From Leifsonia xyli (GTDB lineage: Bacteria; Actinomycetota; Actinomycetes; Actinomycetales; Microbacteriaceae): DNA of 64,000 nt. This document shows, piece by piece, positions 46,694 to 55,324 of this stretch. The position numbers and the translations under genes were made by a program. The notes beneath the pieces were generated by a model. That model was given only the letters and a program-made list of their open reading frames with translations, did no database searches and had not been told where the DNA came from. The stretch's first letter is position 1, and every line of letters begins with the position of its first letter. Location of the stretch: assembly GCA_001647635.1 (NCBI GenBank), contig CP014761.1, positions 1 through 64,000 of the forward strand, read 5' to 3'.

Positions 46694-47062
46694 TCAGTGC
46701 GAGCGGCCGGCGACTCCGAGGGGGACGGGAGCCGTCATGGTGCCGATGCGCGCCGGACGTTCAGGGAGTTCGCCGTCCTCGCCGGTGACCACCAGGCCGT
46801 GGGAGCTCGCGGCGGAGTCGGCCAGCTGCTCCACCCACTTTCGGTTGATCGCGGGCACGCGCGAGCCGTCGAACTTGAAGTAGATCGGGATGCTCGGGTC
46901 GAGCCAGATGGCGCTGCGGCCATCCCCGACCTCCGGCGCATCCCGCCACGACATCGCGAAGGATTCGCGGCGCCGCAGCTTGTTGACGATCACGATCTGC
47001 AGGTGGGCGAGCAGCCGGTCCTCGAACTCGATGACGATGGAATCGTATGTGAGTGTTCCCAT
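46694..47062 (-). CDS. DUF7882-like small protein (not a DNA ligase)
   Basis: 122 residues from ATG 47062. Starts MGTLTYDSIVIEFEDRLLAH, then VIVNKLRRRESFAMSWRD, SAIWLDPSIPIYFKFDGSRV and PAINRKWVEQLADSAASSHG. The family is abundant in Microbacteriaceae and has often been labelled ATP-dependent DNA ligase by mistake: no adenylation lysine motif KxDG is present. Function unknown. Confidence 0.82.
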   Translation of the reverse strand: MGTLTYDSIVIEFEDRLLAHLQIVIVNKLRRRESFAMSWRDAPEVGDGRSAIWLDPSIPIYFKFDGSRVPAINRKWVEQLADSAASSHGLVVTGEDGELPERPARIGTMTAPVPLGVAGRSH

Positions 47063-47242
47063 GACGCGCCTCCTCCGCCGGCCGCAAGCTCCAGAAAGCT
47101 CGAGTGGCGATAGGTCCAGTGTGATCCTCTCTGCGCAAGAAAGACACAGCGAGCGAAGACATTGCAGGTGTGCAACGGCCGCCCGCATGTCGGCTGAGGC
47201 GATACGCTCGCCGTAGCCCCGGGCGGGCGGAGCGGAGGGACG

Positions 47243-48325
47243 ATGCGATTCATCCAGAAGCCGACGAGTGCCACTCGAGAGCCGACGCTGAGGGACCGCC
47301 CGTTCGTCTACGGCTACCTGCTCGCCCTCGGGGCGATCGGGGCGGTCGCAACGGGCTTCATGCTCTACGGCCTGCGGTCGATCCTGTTCTCGGTGTTCTT
47401 CGCGATGTTCGCGACGGTCGGCCTCGACCCGCTCGTCCGCTGGTTCCAGCGCCGGGGGATGAAGCGAGGCTGGGCGATCGTCACCGTCATCCTGCTGGTC
47501 GTCGCGCTGCTCATCGCCATCGTCTGGGTGATCGTGCCCCTGATCGTGCAGCAGATCGCATTCCTGGCCGACGCCGTGCCCAAAGAGGTCGCCACCCTGC
47601 GCAGCCAGGGCTGGTTCGAGTCCGTCAACGAGTCGACGAACGGGCTGGCCGGCCAGCTGGCGACGTGGGTCGCCACGCAGGTGAAGGATCCGCACACCTG
47701 GGCGACCATCGGCAACGGGCTGGTCGGCTTAGGGCTGTCGGTGCTGAACGCCGTCACCACCGGCTTCTTCATCGCCATCCTGACCATCTACTTCATCGCC
47801 TCCTACGACGCCACCAAGCAGGCCGCGTACCGGCTGGTGCGTCGCTCGCACCGGGCCCGCTTCGAGGGCTACGCCGAGCGGATCCTGCAGAACTTCGGCA
47901 AGTACCTGAGCGGGATGGTGATCCTCGCCTTCTGCAACTCGGTGTTCAGCCTCATCCTGCTGCTGGCGACCGGCGTGCCCGGCGCCTTCCTGATCGCGCT
48001 GGCCGCGTTCTTCATCACCCTCATCCCGCTGATCGGCACCGTGCTGACGACGGCGGTCATGTCGGTGCTCGCGTTCATCCACTCGCCGGTCAGCGGAGTG
48101 GTCGTGCTGGTGCTGATGCTCGTCTACATGCAAGTCGAGGCGTACATCCTCACCCCGCGGGTCATGGGGAAGGCGGTGCAGGTCCCCGGATCGGTGGTCC
48201 TGATCTCCGCGCTGGCGGGCTCCACGCTGTTCGGGCTGCCCGGCGCACTGGTCGCGATCCCGATCTCGGCGGGCGTCATCCTCATCATCAAAGAGGTCGT
48301 GATGCCCCGGAAGGAGCGCAGTTGA
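47243..48325 (+). CDS. AI-2E family (TqsA/PerM) membrane protein
   Basis: 360 residues, ATG 47243 after GGAGGGACG. Eight membrane segments in the AI-2E pattern, with the conserved GTVLTTAVMSVLAFIHSPVS and YMQVEAYILTPRVMGKAVQVPG. Homologs move AI-2 or act as Na+/H+ antiporters; the true substrate here is open. Stops 77 nt before the tRNA-Lys. Confidence 0.9.
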   Translation: MRFIQKPTSATREPTLRDRPFVYGYLLALGAIGAVATGFMLYGLRSILFSVFFAMFATVGLDPLVRWFQRRGMKRGWAIVTVILLVVALLIAIVWVIVPLIVQQIAFLADAVPKEVATLRSQGWFESVNESTNGLAGQLATWVATQVKDPHTWATIGNGLVGLGLSVLNAVTTGFFIAILTIYFIASYDATKQAAYRLVRRSHRARFEGYAERILQNFGKYLSGMVILAFCNSVFSLILLLATGVPGAFLIALAAFFITLIPLIGTVLTTAVMSVLAFIHSPVSGVVVLVLMLVYMQVEAYILTPRVMGKAVQVPGSVVLISALAGSTLFGLPGALVAIPISAGVILIIKEVVMPRKERS

Positions 48326-48402
48326 CCCGAGCGATCCTCGATTGGCGAGGACCCGCGATCGGATGCTAGTGTTGAGCCTCGGTTCGGGAAACCGAACCGA
48401 AT

Positions 48403-48477
48403 GCGCCTCTAGCTCAATCGGCAGAGCAATTGACTCTTAATCAATGGGTTCAGGGTTCAAGTCCCTGGGGCGCACCA
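48403..48477 (+). tRNA. tRNA-Lys (CUU)
   Basis: Acceptor GCGCCTC/GGGGCGC, anticodon stem with loop ACTCTTAAT (anticodon CUU), T-arm GGGTTCAAGTCCC, and CCA encoded at 48475-48477. A strong terminator follows at once. Confidence 0.95.
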
Positions 48478-48480
48478 GTA

Positions 48481-48514
48481 AAGGCCCCCGATCGCGCAAG
48501 CGGTCGGGGGCCTT
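48481..48514 (+). terminator. Rho-independent terminator after tRNA-Lys
   Basis: A 15-bp GC stem (arms 48481-48495 and 48500-48514) with a GCAA tetraloop is followed by TTTT-like bases (CCTTTTCC). It ends the tRNA transcript, and the mirrored A's let it work for the opposite strand too. Confidence 0.85.
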
Positions 48515-48522
48515 TTCCGTTC

Positions 48523-48588
48523 GCATCTACTGGTCCCAACGCGCCGTTACCGCTTCGTGGGTAGCGGCGTGTTGGGACCAGCAGATGC
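48523..48588. repeat. 29-bp inverted repeat with wobble compensation
   Basis: Arms 48523-48551 and 48560-48588 are complementary over 29 bp with three mismatches; two of them still pair as G-U when written as RNA on the plus strand. Loop 48552-48559 (GCTTCGTG). It lies between the tRNA terminator and the TetR stop at 48591. Function unknown; candidates are a terminator for tetR or a small structured RNA. No transposase is present. Confidence 0.8.
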
Positions 48589-48590
48589 GC

Positions 48591-49187
48591 TCACCCCGCG
48601 CCGCCCGTGCGCAGCCCCGGGGTGATCAGTCGCCACAGCGCCTCCAGCTCGGCGTCGACCGCGTCCTCGGTGCCGGAGTCGATCGCGACGGACAGCACGC
48701 CGAACAGGCAGTTGACGATCGTCTTCGCGGCGCGCATCCGGTCGAGGGATGCGGGGGCGTCGCCGTCCTCGATCGCCTCGTCGAGGAACGGGAGGAAGCG
48801 CTCTGCCCACGCGTCGTACGGATTGAAGCCGTCCGGGACGAGGCGGAGCTCCTGGCTGAGGCGCATCGCGGCGCGGGTGCGGATGTTCGTCGCCATGGTA
48901 CGCGTCACCCGCCAGGCGAGCAGGCGCATTCCGGACAGGCCGCGGCCGCCGCGGTCGCGGACGTCCTGCACCATCGCGGGCCACGCGTCGAAACGGCCCG
49001 TGAGCACGGCGTCCGCCATGGCCTGCTTCGACTCGAAGTGGAAGTAGACGGCGCCCTTGGTGAAGCCAGTCGCGGCGATGATCCGGTCGAGGCGGGCGCC
49101 GCTGAAGCCGTACCGGGCGAATTCGGTCGCCGCGGCGTCGAGCACCGCCTCCCGGGTCTCAGCGGCCTGCCGAGCACGTTCTGCCAT
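48591..49187 (-). CDS. TetR-family transcriptional regulator
   Basis: 198 residues, ATG 49187. The HTH is in residues 8-54: REAVLDAAATEFARYGFSGA, RLDRIIAATGFTKGAVYFHF, ESKQAMADAV. The ligand domain fills the rest. The FHF/ESK pattern and length resemble gamma-butyrolactone-receptor-like (ScbR/ArpA) regulators. Adjacent gene on the same strand is an APC permease. Two palindromes upstream may be its operators. Confidence 0.87.
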   Translation of the reverse strand: MAERARQAAETREAVLDAAATEFARYGFSGARLDRIIAATGFTKGAVYFHFESKQAMADAVLTGRFDAWPAMVQDVRDRGGRGLSGMRLLAWRVTRTMATNIRTRAAMRLSQELRLVPDGFNPYDAWAERFLPFLDEAIEDGDAPASLDRMRAAKTIVNCLFGVLSVAIDSGTEDAVDAELEALWRLITPGLRTGGAG

Positions 49188-49288
49188 GCGACGGACCTTC
49201 CTCGTGCTGACGCTGGCCCCCGTGTGAAGGATATCGTGATGGACCGCCTCCGGTTCGATAGCGGACGGTGTGGATTCGATCCCAGCAG

Positions 49289-49308
49289 ACCATATGGTTT
49301 GACTGTCA
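49289..49308. promoter_or_regulatory. Candidate TetR operator in the 277-bp gap 49188-49464
   Basis: ACCATATGGT (49289-49298) is a perfect 10-bp palindrome and TGACTGTCA (49300-49308) is a near-perfect one directly next to it. They lie 102-121 bp upstream of the TetR start. The remaining gap to 49464 shows no gene; it is GC-rich with no other clear signal. Confidence 0.4.
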
Positions 49309-49464
49309 CTCGGTACGTTGTTGAAGACGTGCGCTCGGCCCGCTAGGGTTGGAGAGCACCCACAGGGATTTTGGTATGTCCCGGGCGCGGTCTCCGGAAC
49401 CCGCTAGGGGAGCAGTTCGCAGGCGACGGAGACCCTGGGCGAGGGCGGCGTGGGGGCGCCGCCC

Positions 49465-50700
49465 TCACCGCACCAGCCGGAGCCTGATCCACCGATAGGC
49501 GAGCCCCACCCCGACGACGGCCAGCCCCACAATGGATCCCGGAGGCAGGGCGGCGACGAGCACGACGCACCCGACCGCGCCGGCGGCCGCCAGGGACCGC
49601 GGGTAGCGGCGGCGGTCGCGGGACTGCGTCCACGCCGATGCGTTCGCGATGAAGTAATAGAGCAGCACGCCGAAGCTCGAGAACCCGATGGCGCCGCGCA
49701 GGTCGGTGACCGAGACGAGGATGCACACGACCAGCCCGAGAACGAGCTCGGCCCGGTAGGGGACGCGGAACCGCGGATGCACGGCGGCGAGCCAGGACGG
49801 CAGGTCGCTGTTGCGCGCCATGGCGAGCGTGGTGCGGCCGATGCCCGCGATCATGGCGAGTAGAGCGCCGAGTGCCGCGGCGGACGCGCCGACGGCGACG
49901 ACGACTCCCGGCCACGGAGCACCGGTCGTCTCGGCGACCGCGCTGAGCGGCGCCGCGCTGGAGGCGAGGCCGGCCGGACCCAGCGCGTGCAGGGCCGAGA
50001 CGGCGACGAGGGCGTAGACGACGAGCGCGATGGTCAGCGCCGAGGTGATCGCTCGCGGGATGGTGCGGGAGGGGTCGATGACCTCCTCGCCCATCGTCGC
50101 CACCCGGGCGTAGCCCGCGAACGCGAAGAAGAGGAAGGCGGCCGACTGGAGCACACCGTACACGGTGACGGGCGCCCCTGGGAGGGACGCGGAGCCGGAG
50201 GTGTGCGTGAAACCCACGACCACGGCAACCGTCAGCGCGAGCAGCGAGACGACGACCAGGAGGCGCGTGACCAGTGCGGTGCGGATGACGCCGAGCGTGT
50301 TGACGACCGTCAGGGCGACGACGGCGAGGATCGCGACCGGCTTCACCCAGGCCGCGGGGACGGCGTAGGTGGCGAAGGTGATCGCCATCGCGGCGGAGCT
50401 GGCGGTCTTGCCGATGACGAAGGACCAGCCCGCGAAGAACCCGGGCCACTCTCCCAGGCGCTCACGGCCGTAGACGTACGTCCCGCCGGAAGTCGGATAC
50501 TGGGCGGCGAGCTGCGCGGAGGAGGTGGCGTTGCAGAACGCGATGAACCCGGCGATCAGCAGCCCGATCAGGAGCCCCGCTCCGGCGGCCGCGGCGGCGG
50601 GTGCGAACGCCGAGAAGATGCCGGCGCCGATCATGGAGCCGAGACCGATGACGACCGCGTCCCCGAGGGTCAGGCGCCGGGCGAGCTGGCCGTTCGTCAC
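49465..50700 (-). CDS. APC-family amino acid permease
   Basis: 411 residues from GTG 50700. Twelve membrane segments with the TM1 motif GLGSMIGAGIFSAFAPAAAA and TM6-region SAAFLFFAFAGYARVATMGE, EEVIDPSRTIPRAI. This is the APC superfamily pattern for amino acids, polyamines or amines. Located 17 nt before, on the same strand, is the stop of a dehydrogenase gene. Confidence 0.9.
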   Translation of the reverse strand: MTNGQLARRLTLGDAVVIGLGSMIGAGIFSAFAPAAAAAGAGLLIGLLIAGFIAFCNATSSAQLAAQYPTSGGTYVYGRERLGEWPGFFAGWSFVIGKTASSAAMAITFATYAVPAAWVKPVAILAVVALTVVNTLGVIRTALVTRLLVVVSLLALTVAVVVGFTHTSGSASLPGAPVTVYGVLQSAAFLFFAFAGYARVATMGEEVIDPSRTIPRAITSALTIALVVYALVAVSALHALGPAGLASSAAPLSAVAETTGAPWPGVVVAVGASAAALGALLAMIAGIGRTTLAMARNSDLPSWLAAVHPRFRVPYRAELVLGLVVCILVSVTDLRGAIGFSSFGVLLYYFIANASAWTQSRDRRRYPRSLAAAGAVGCVVLVAALPPGSIVGLAVVGVGLAYRWIRLRLVR

Positions 50701-50717
50701 ACGCCGAGCGTAGCGCG

Positions 50718-51558
50718 TCAGCGATCGCGGGCGATCACGGAGAAGTCCTCGTCCCCGTGCCCCGCATCCACCGCGCGCTGCAGCTCGGCGGCGACCAGCG
50801 CGGCGGCCGGCAGCGGGGTGTCGGCCGTGGAGAGCATGAGGCGCAGGTCCTTGGCCAGCAACGCCGCCGAGAACTGGGTGTTGCCGAAGTCGCCGGACGC
50901 GACGACGGGCCCTTCATCGCTGCGATGGATGCGATGGTCGTGAGCGGAGGACCGTCAGCACCTCCTCGGTGGAGAGACCGCCGGCACGGCCGAGGCGCAG
51001 GGTCTCGCTCAGGGCCTCCATCGAGGCGGCCAGCGCGAGGTTGGCGACGAGCTTGGCCGACGCCGCCTTCGAGGGCGCGTCGAACGTGCGGATCTTGTCG
51101 GGGTCCGCCCAGAGGCTGACGACGCCGCGCGCCTCGCGGACGTCGTCGTGGGCGCCGCCGATGAGCACGGCGAGGCTGCCGGCCCGGGCGGGCGCGAGCG
51201 ACCCGACGACGGGCGAGTGGACGTAGCGGACGCCGCGGCCCGACGCCCAGGCGGCGAAGTCGTCGGCGTCGGACGGCGCGACCGTTGTCACGTCGATCCA
51301 GAGCGCGCCCGACGGGATGGCGAGGCCGGGGTCCACGATCGTCTCGCGCACCGCATCCGGGCCGAAGAGGACGGAGACGACCACGGCGGCATCGGCCACC
51401 GCCTCCTCGGGGGAGGACGCGATCCGCGCGCCCCGGCGGCCGACGGTCTCGGTGGGACCGGATGAGCGGTTCCAGGCGGTGACCGTGTGACCGGCGTCGA
51501 TCAGGTGGGTGACGAGCTCCCGGCCCATGCGGCCGAGTCCGAGCAGCGCGATGTCCAT
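50718..51558 (-). CDS. NAD(P)-dependent beta-hydroxyacid dehydrogenase-like enzyme; two apparent frameshifts
   Basis: Reconstructed length 280 residues from ATG 51558. N-terminal Rossmann GLGRMGRELVTHLIDAGH, VVSVLFGPDAVRETI and a YVHSPVVGSLAPARAGSLAV substrate loop; the catalytic lysine region ASAKLVANLALAAS follows. Frames slip near 50945 and again in the GGG-CCC run near 50910. Adding one base at each place gives VLPLTTIASIAAMKGPVVAS and a tail ending VIARDR. It is the 6-phosphogluconate/3-hydroxyisobutyrate dehydrogenase superfamily; substrate unknown. Confidence 0.78.
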
Positions 51559-51603
51559 GCGGTCCACAATGCGCCCGCCACCGCGCCGGGGGAAGGGGTG
51601 CGC

Positions 51604-52827
51604 TCAGACGGGAAGGGCGGCTCGTCGCCGGAGCAGGAACGCGCGCTCGGCCTCGCCGGTGCACAGGGCGGCGGCTCGGTCGAACTCCTCGGCGGCCTCG
51701 GCCGGGCGGGCGGCGCGCGCCAGCAGCCCGGCGCGGACGCCGTGCAGGAGGTAGAACCGGGCGAGCGGTTCGCGCAGCGGCTCGACGACCTCGAGCGCGG
51801 CGGTGGGGCCATCCACCTCCGCCACGGCGACCGCGCGGTTGAGCGCGACGATCGGCGTCGGCGCGACGCGGAGGAGCTGGTCGTACAGCGCGACGATCTG
51901 CGCCCAGTCCGTCTCCTCGGCGGTGCGGGCGTCAGCGTGCACCGCCTGGATCGCCGCCTGCAGCTGGTACGGACCGGGACGCCCGCGCCGTAGGCAGTCC
52001 CGCACCAGGGCGTGACCCTCGGCGATGAGCTCCGGGTTCCACAGCGTACGGTCCTGCTCCGGCAGCGGCACGAGCCCGCCGCCGGCGTCGACGCGCGCGG
52101 CGCGGCGCGCATCCACCAGCAGCACGAGGGCCAGGAGCCCGAGCACCTCCTCCTCGTCCGGCAGCAGCGACCGCAGGACGCGGGCGAGCCGCACGGCCTC
52201 GTCGCACAGCTCCTCGCGCACCAGGCGGTCGCCCGCGGAGGCGGCATAGCCCTCGCTGAACACCAGGTACAGCACCGCCAGCACCGACCGCAGCCGTCCC
52301 GGCAGGTCGGCCGCCGAGGGGATGCGGTACGGGATGCGCGCGTCGCGGATCTTGGCCTTCGCGCGGGAGAGGCGCTGCGCCATGGTCGGCTCGGGCACCA
52401 GAAAGGCGCGCGCGATCTCGGCTGTGGAGAGCCCGCCGAGCAGCCGCAGCGTCAGCGCGACGCGTGCCTCGGGGGAGAGGGCGGGGTGGCAGCAGGTGAA
52501 GATGAGGCGCAACCGGTCGTCGGGGATGTCGTCGGGCTCGGCGGCGTACTCCGAAGGCGGCGCGAGCTGAACCGCCTCGGCCTCCCGCGACCTGCCGACG
52601 CCTTCGCGCCTCAGCCGGTCGATCGCCCGTCGCCGAGCGGTGGTGATGATCCATCCGGCCGGAGCGGGTGGGATGCCGTCCCGCGGCCAGCGCTCCGCGG
52701 CGACCGCGAACGCCTCCTGCACCGCGTCCTCGGCGCCGTCGAGGTCGCCGAGGACGCGGTACAGCACGGAGACGGCGCGGCCGTACTCCTCCCGGAAGAT
52801 CCGCGCGATCCGGCCGTCGTCATCCAT
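51604..52827 (-). CDS. ECF sigma factor of the ECF42 type with TPR-like tail
   Basis: 407 residues, ATG 52827. Sigma-2 (DLDGAEDAVQEAFAVAAERW), sigma-4 (LTLRLLGGLSTAEIARAFLV then PEPTMAQRLSRAKAKI) and a 220-residue helical C-terminal domain with TPR/DUF6596 character (WNPELIAEGHALVRDCLRRG). No anti-sigma gene is next to it. In the ECF42 class the tail replaces the anti-sigma factor and the DGPF neighbour is the target or partner. The DGPF gene is 6 nt upstream on the same strand. Confidence 0.9.
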   Translation of the reverse strand: MDDDGRIARIFREEYGRAVSVLYRVLGDLDGAEDAVQEAFAVAAERWPRDGIPPAPAGWIITTARRRAIDRLRREGVGRSREAEAVQLAPPSEYAAEPDDIPDDRLRLIFTCCHPALSPEARVALTLRLLGGLSTAEIARAFLVPEPTMAQRLSRAKAKIRDARIPYRIPSAADLPGRLRSVLAVLYLVFSEGYAASAGDRLVREELCDEAVRLARVLRSLLPDEEEVLGLLALVLLVDARRAARVDAGGGLVPLPEQDRTLWNPELIAEGHALVRDCLRRGRPGPYQLQAAIQAVHADARTAEETDWAQIVALYDQLLRVAPTPIVALNRAVAVAEVDGPTAALEVVEPLREPLARFYLLHGVRAGLLARAARPAEAAEEFDRAAALCTGEAERAFLLRRRAALPV

Positions 52828-52833
52828 CGGTCG

Positions 52834-53175
52834 TCACCCGCGGAAGGGCCGCACCTCGATCGGCAGGGTGGTGGCCAGGGCGAGCCGGCGTCCCCACTCG
52901 AGCGCCGCGTCCAGGTCCGGGACGTCGACGATCGAGAACCCGCCGAGGTGCTCCTTGCCCTCGGCGAACGGACCGTCGGTGACGAGCACGTCGCCGTCGG
53001 CCGGCCGCAGCACGGTCGCGGACTCCGGCGGGAGCAGCCCGTTCGAGAACACCCACACGCCGGAGGTGCGCATGTCGGTGTCCACCGCGGTCACGTCGCG
53101 GTCGATGCGCGCCATCACGTCCGGCTCCGGGATGGGGCCGACGGGTTCGATGACGCTGAGCAGGTACTGGGTCAT
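52834..53175 (-). CDS. DGPF/YCII-type protein, partner of the ECF42 sigma factor
   Basis: 113 residues, ATG 53175. Small ferredoxin-like YCII fold with the diagnostic VTDGPFAEGKEHLGGF. In ECF42 loci such proteins are almost always near the sigma gene and are thought to be regulated by it. The gap between the two genes is 6 nt, so they are one transcript. Confidence 0.9.
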   Translation of the reverse strand: MTQYLLSVIEPVGPIPEPDVMARIDRDVTAVDTDMRTSGVWVFSNGLLPPESATVLRPADGDVLVTDGPFAEGKEHLGGFSIVDVPDLDAALEWGRRLALATTLPIEVRPFRG

Positions 53176-53246
53176 GATGGTGATCCTTCCCGAGCGCCCG
53201 GGTCGACGGGAAGGGCGCTCTCACCGTCTACACGAACGCGACCCCG

Positions 53247-54305
53247 CTATTTCGACACCTCCCGCTCCAGCAGAGCCACACCGATCTTGGAGTCGGCCAT
53301 GCCGTAGAAGACCCAGTCGCGTCCGTCGACCGTCTCGATCGCCGTCGGGAAGACGACGTTGGGCACGATGCCGCTGCGCTCGTCCTCGGTCTCGGCCGAC
53401 AGCAGCGGCTCGGAGGTCCGCTGCAGCACGCGCCACGGCTCGTCGCCGTCGAGGATCATCGCCCCGGCCGCGTAGTTGACGTTCTTCTGCTGCGCGACGC
53501 CGGACTCCAGCCGCCCGGTGACGCCGTGGTGGAGGAGCAGCCAGCCCTCGGGGACGCGGCGGGGGGCGGGTCCCGCGCCGATCTTGAGCTCCTCGAAGGG
53601 GAACTCGGGCCCCGCGAGGAAGCGGTTCTGCCGCCAGCGCGCCAGCTCGCCGAGGTCGCGCTGCACGTCGTCGAGCTGGATGAACGCGATCCAGATGCTC
53701 GGCCGGCTCTCACCCGCGGGAGGATGCTCGCCCTCGCCCGGCCGGATCTCGCCGAGATCCCATACCGGCCGGTGCAGCACGGCGAGGCTCGGCGTGCCGT
53801 CGGGCGCGGTGACGGGCTCGGGGAAGAACACGGTGTCCTTGTTGTGGAACAGCGACAGGTCGACCCCGAGCGCGTCGTCGTACGCGAACGTAACGGGACC
53901 GAGCCGGCGCCAGGCGCGTAGATCGTCGGACACCGCGACGGCCGTGTGCGGGCCGAGCGGGCCGTAGGCGACGTACGTCATCACGTGCAGCCCGAGCGAC
54001 GGGATGAAGGTGGTGCGCGGGTCCTCGACGCCGGCGTTGCTGCGCCCGCGTTCGAACGGCCGGTCGGGCTCGAGCACGACGCCCTGCCGCTCGACGGCGA
54101 CCGGCGTGCCGTCCTCGACGACGACGCGGGCGAGGCCGACGCGCGACACGTTGCCCTCGGCGACGAGCCGCGGCAGCAGGTACAGCTCGCCGTCGGGCCC
54201 GCGGCCGGAGGCGGGATTCAGGACCCCCTCCGCCTCGAGCGCGTCGCCGGCGACCGGCGTCATCACGACGCCGGCGCGGGTCAGCCGATACGGAAACGGG
54301 GTCAT
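53247..54305 (-). CDS. GH130 family beta-mannoside phosphorylase-like enzyme
   Basis: 352 residues from ATG 54305, overlapping the upstream stop (ATGA). Five-bladed beta-propeller motifs: GVEDPRTTF, YVAYGPLGPHTAV, DLSLFHNKDTVFFPEPV, LAVLHRPVWDLGE and LLLHHGV. These match GH130, whose members phosphorolyse beta-mannosides to mannose-1-phosphate. Last gene of a seven-gene LacI-regulated operon that includes a second propeller enzyme and an ABC importer. Cytosolic. Confidence 0.88.
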   Translation of the reverse strand: MTPFPYRLTRAGVVMTPVAGDALEAEGVLNPASGRGPDGELYLLPRLVAEGNVSRVGLARVVVEDGTPVAVERQGVVLEPDRPFERGRSNAGVEDPRTTFIPSLGLHVMTYVAYGPLGPHTAVAVSDDLRAWRRLGPVTFAYDDALGVDLSLFHNKDTVFFPEPVTAPDGTPSLAVLHRPVWDLGEIRPGEGEHPPAGESRPSIWIAFIQLDDVQRDLGELARWRQNRFLAGPEFPFEELKIGAGPAPRRVPEGWLLLHHGVTGRLESGVAQQKNVNYAAGAMILDGDEPWRVLQRTSEPLLSAETEDERSGIVPNVVFPTAIETVDGRDWVFYGMADSKIGVALLEREVSK

Positions 54306-55324
54306 GCGTCCACCTCCCGGTAGAAATAGAGTTCGCGTTCGCCGGCGGGAGCGTCCCAGCCCTGCGCGAAGGACCAGCGGCCCCCGATCTTCTGCAGGCC
54401 GCCCCAGGCGAGGGAGCCGCCGCGGTTCACGGCGCGTTGCGTGAAGGGGTCGTCCAGCGCGTACAGCGCCTGCGCGGCGGCGAAGTCGCCGTGCTCGTCG
54501 GCGTAGAAGAAGTCGAGCACCAGGCGCTCGCCGTCCACGACCGCGCACGCGACCTCGAAGAGCGAGCCCTTCAGCTCCGAGAGGTCGAGGTACGGCTGCG
54601 TCTCGAAGCGCCAGTCGAGCCCGTCCGCCGAGCGGCCGACGGTAGGCCGGCCCCCGCATCCCTCGGACAGGAACATGAGGTACTCGCCGCCGATCCGCAC
54701 CGCGCGCCCGGCGGCGTCCCGGGGGAGGACCGCGCCCTTCGCCCAGTACTCGGAGACGTCGTACGGCACGACGAGACCGCGCTTCTCCCAGTGCTCGAGG
54801 TCGTCGGAGACGGCGGACATGATGTCCACCGCGACCGACCCGTCCTCGCGCCGCCAGATGGCGTTGTAGAACAGCACGTAGCCGTCGTCGAGCGCGTAGA
54901 CCTTCGGGTCCTCGCAGCCCAGCTCCTCGTTCGCGAGGGTGGGGTAGACGATGGGATTCAGCGGCGAGTCCGTCCACACGCCGTCGCGGCGGACGGCGTG
55001 CCCGATCCGGCTCGCGGTCGACTCCTTCCGGGGCGACGCGCGGTAGATCAGGTGCAGCTCGTCGCCGCGCTCGATCACGGTCGGGTTGAAGATCGAGTCG
55101 CTCGTCCATCCGATCCCGGTCGGGTCGTCCCACTGGCCGTCCAGGCGGAAGGTCAGCGCGTCGTCCCGCCGGAATGGTCCGATCGCCCACTCGGGGCGCT
55201 CCGGGTAGTGGGCCGAGAACTGATCCGTCGAGATGCGGTCGGTCAGGGCGTTGGTGTGCGCCAGCGCCTCGCGGTAGCTCGCGAGCAGCGCCTCCCGGTC
55301 GACGCTCGTGTCCACCCCGCTCAT
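54302..55324 (-). CDS. GH130-like beta-propeller glycosidase or phosphorylase
   Basis: 340 residues, ATG 55324, overlapping the permease stop. Motifs in order: IFNPTVIERGDELHLIYRAS, NPIVYP, GCEDPKVYALDDGYVLFYNA, EYWAKGAVLPRD and FEVACAVVDGERLVLDFFYA. These fit GH130-related propellers, with a GCEDPK instead of GVEDPR loop. Differs enough from its neighbour to have another linkage or substrate. No signal peptide, so it acts on imported oligosaccharide. Confidence 0.83.
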   Translation of the reverse strand: MSGVDTSVDREALLASYREALAHTNALTDRISTDQFSAHYPERPEWAIGPFRRDDALTFRLDGQWDDPTGIGWTSDSIFNPTVIERGDELHLIYRASPRKESTASRIGHAVRRDGVWTDSPLNPIVYPTLANEELGCEDPKVYALDDGYVLFYNAIWRREDGSVAVDIMSAVSDDLEHWEKRGLVVPYDVSEYWAKGAVLPRDAAGRAVRIGGEYLMFLSEGCGGRPTVGRSADGLDWRFETQPYLDLSELKGSLFEVACAVVDGERLVLDFFYADEHGDFAAAQALYALDDPFTQRAVNRGGSLAWGGLQKIGGRWSFAQGWDAPAGERELYFYREVDA

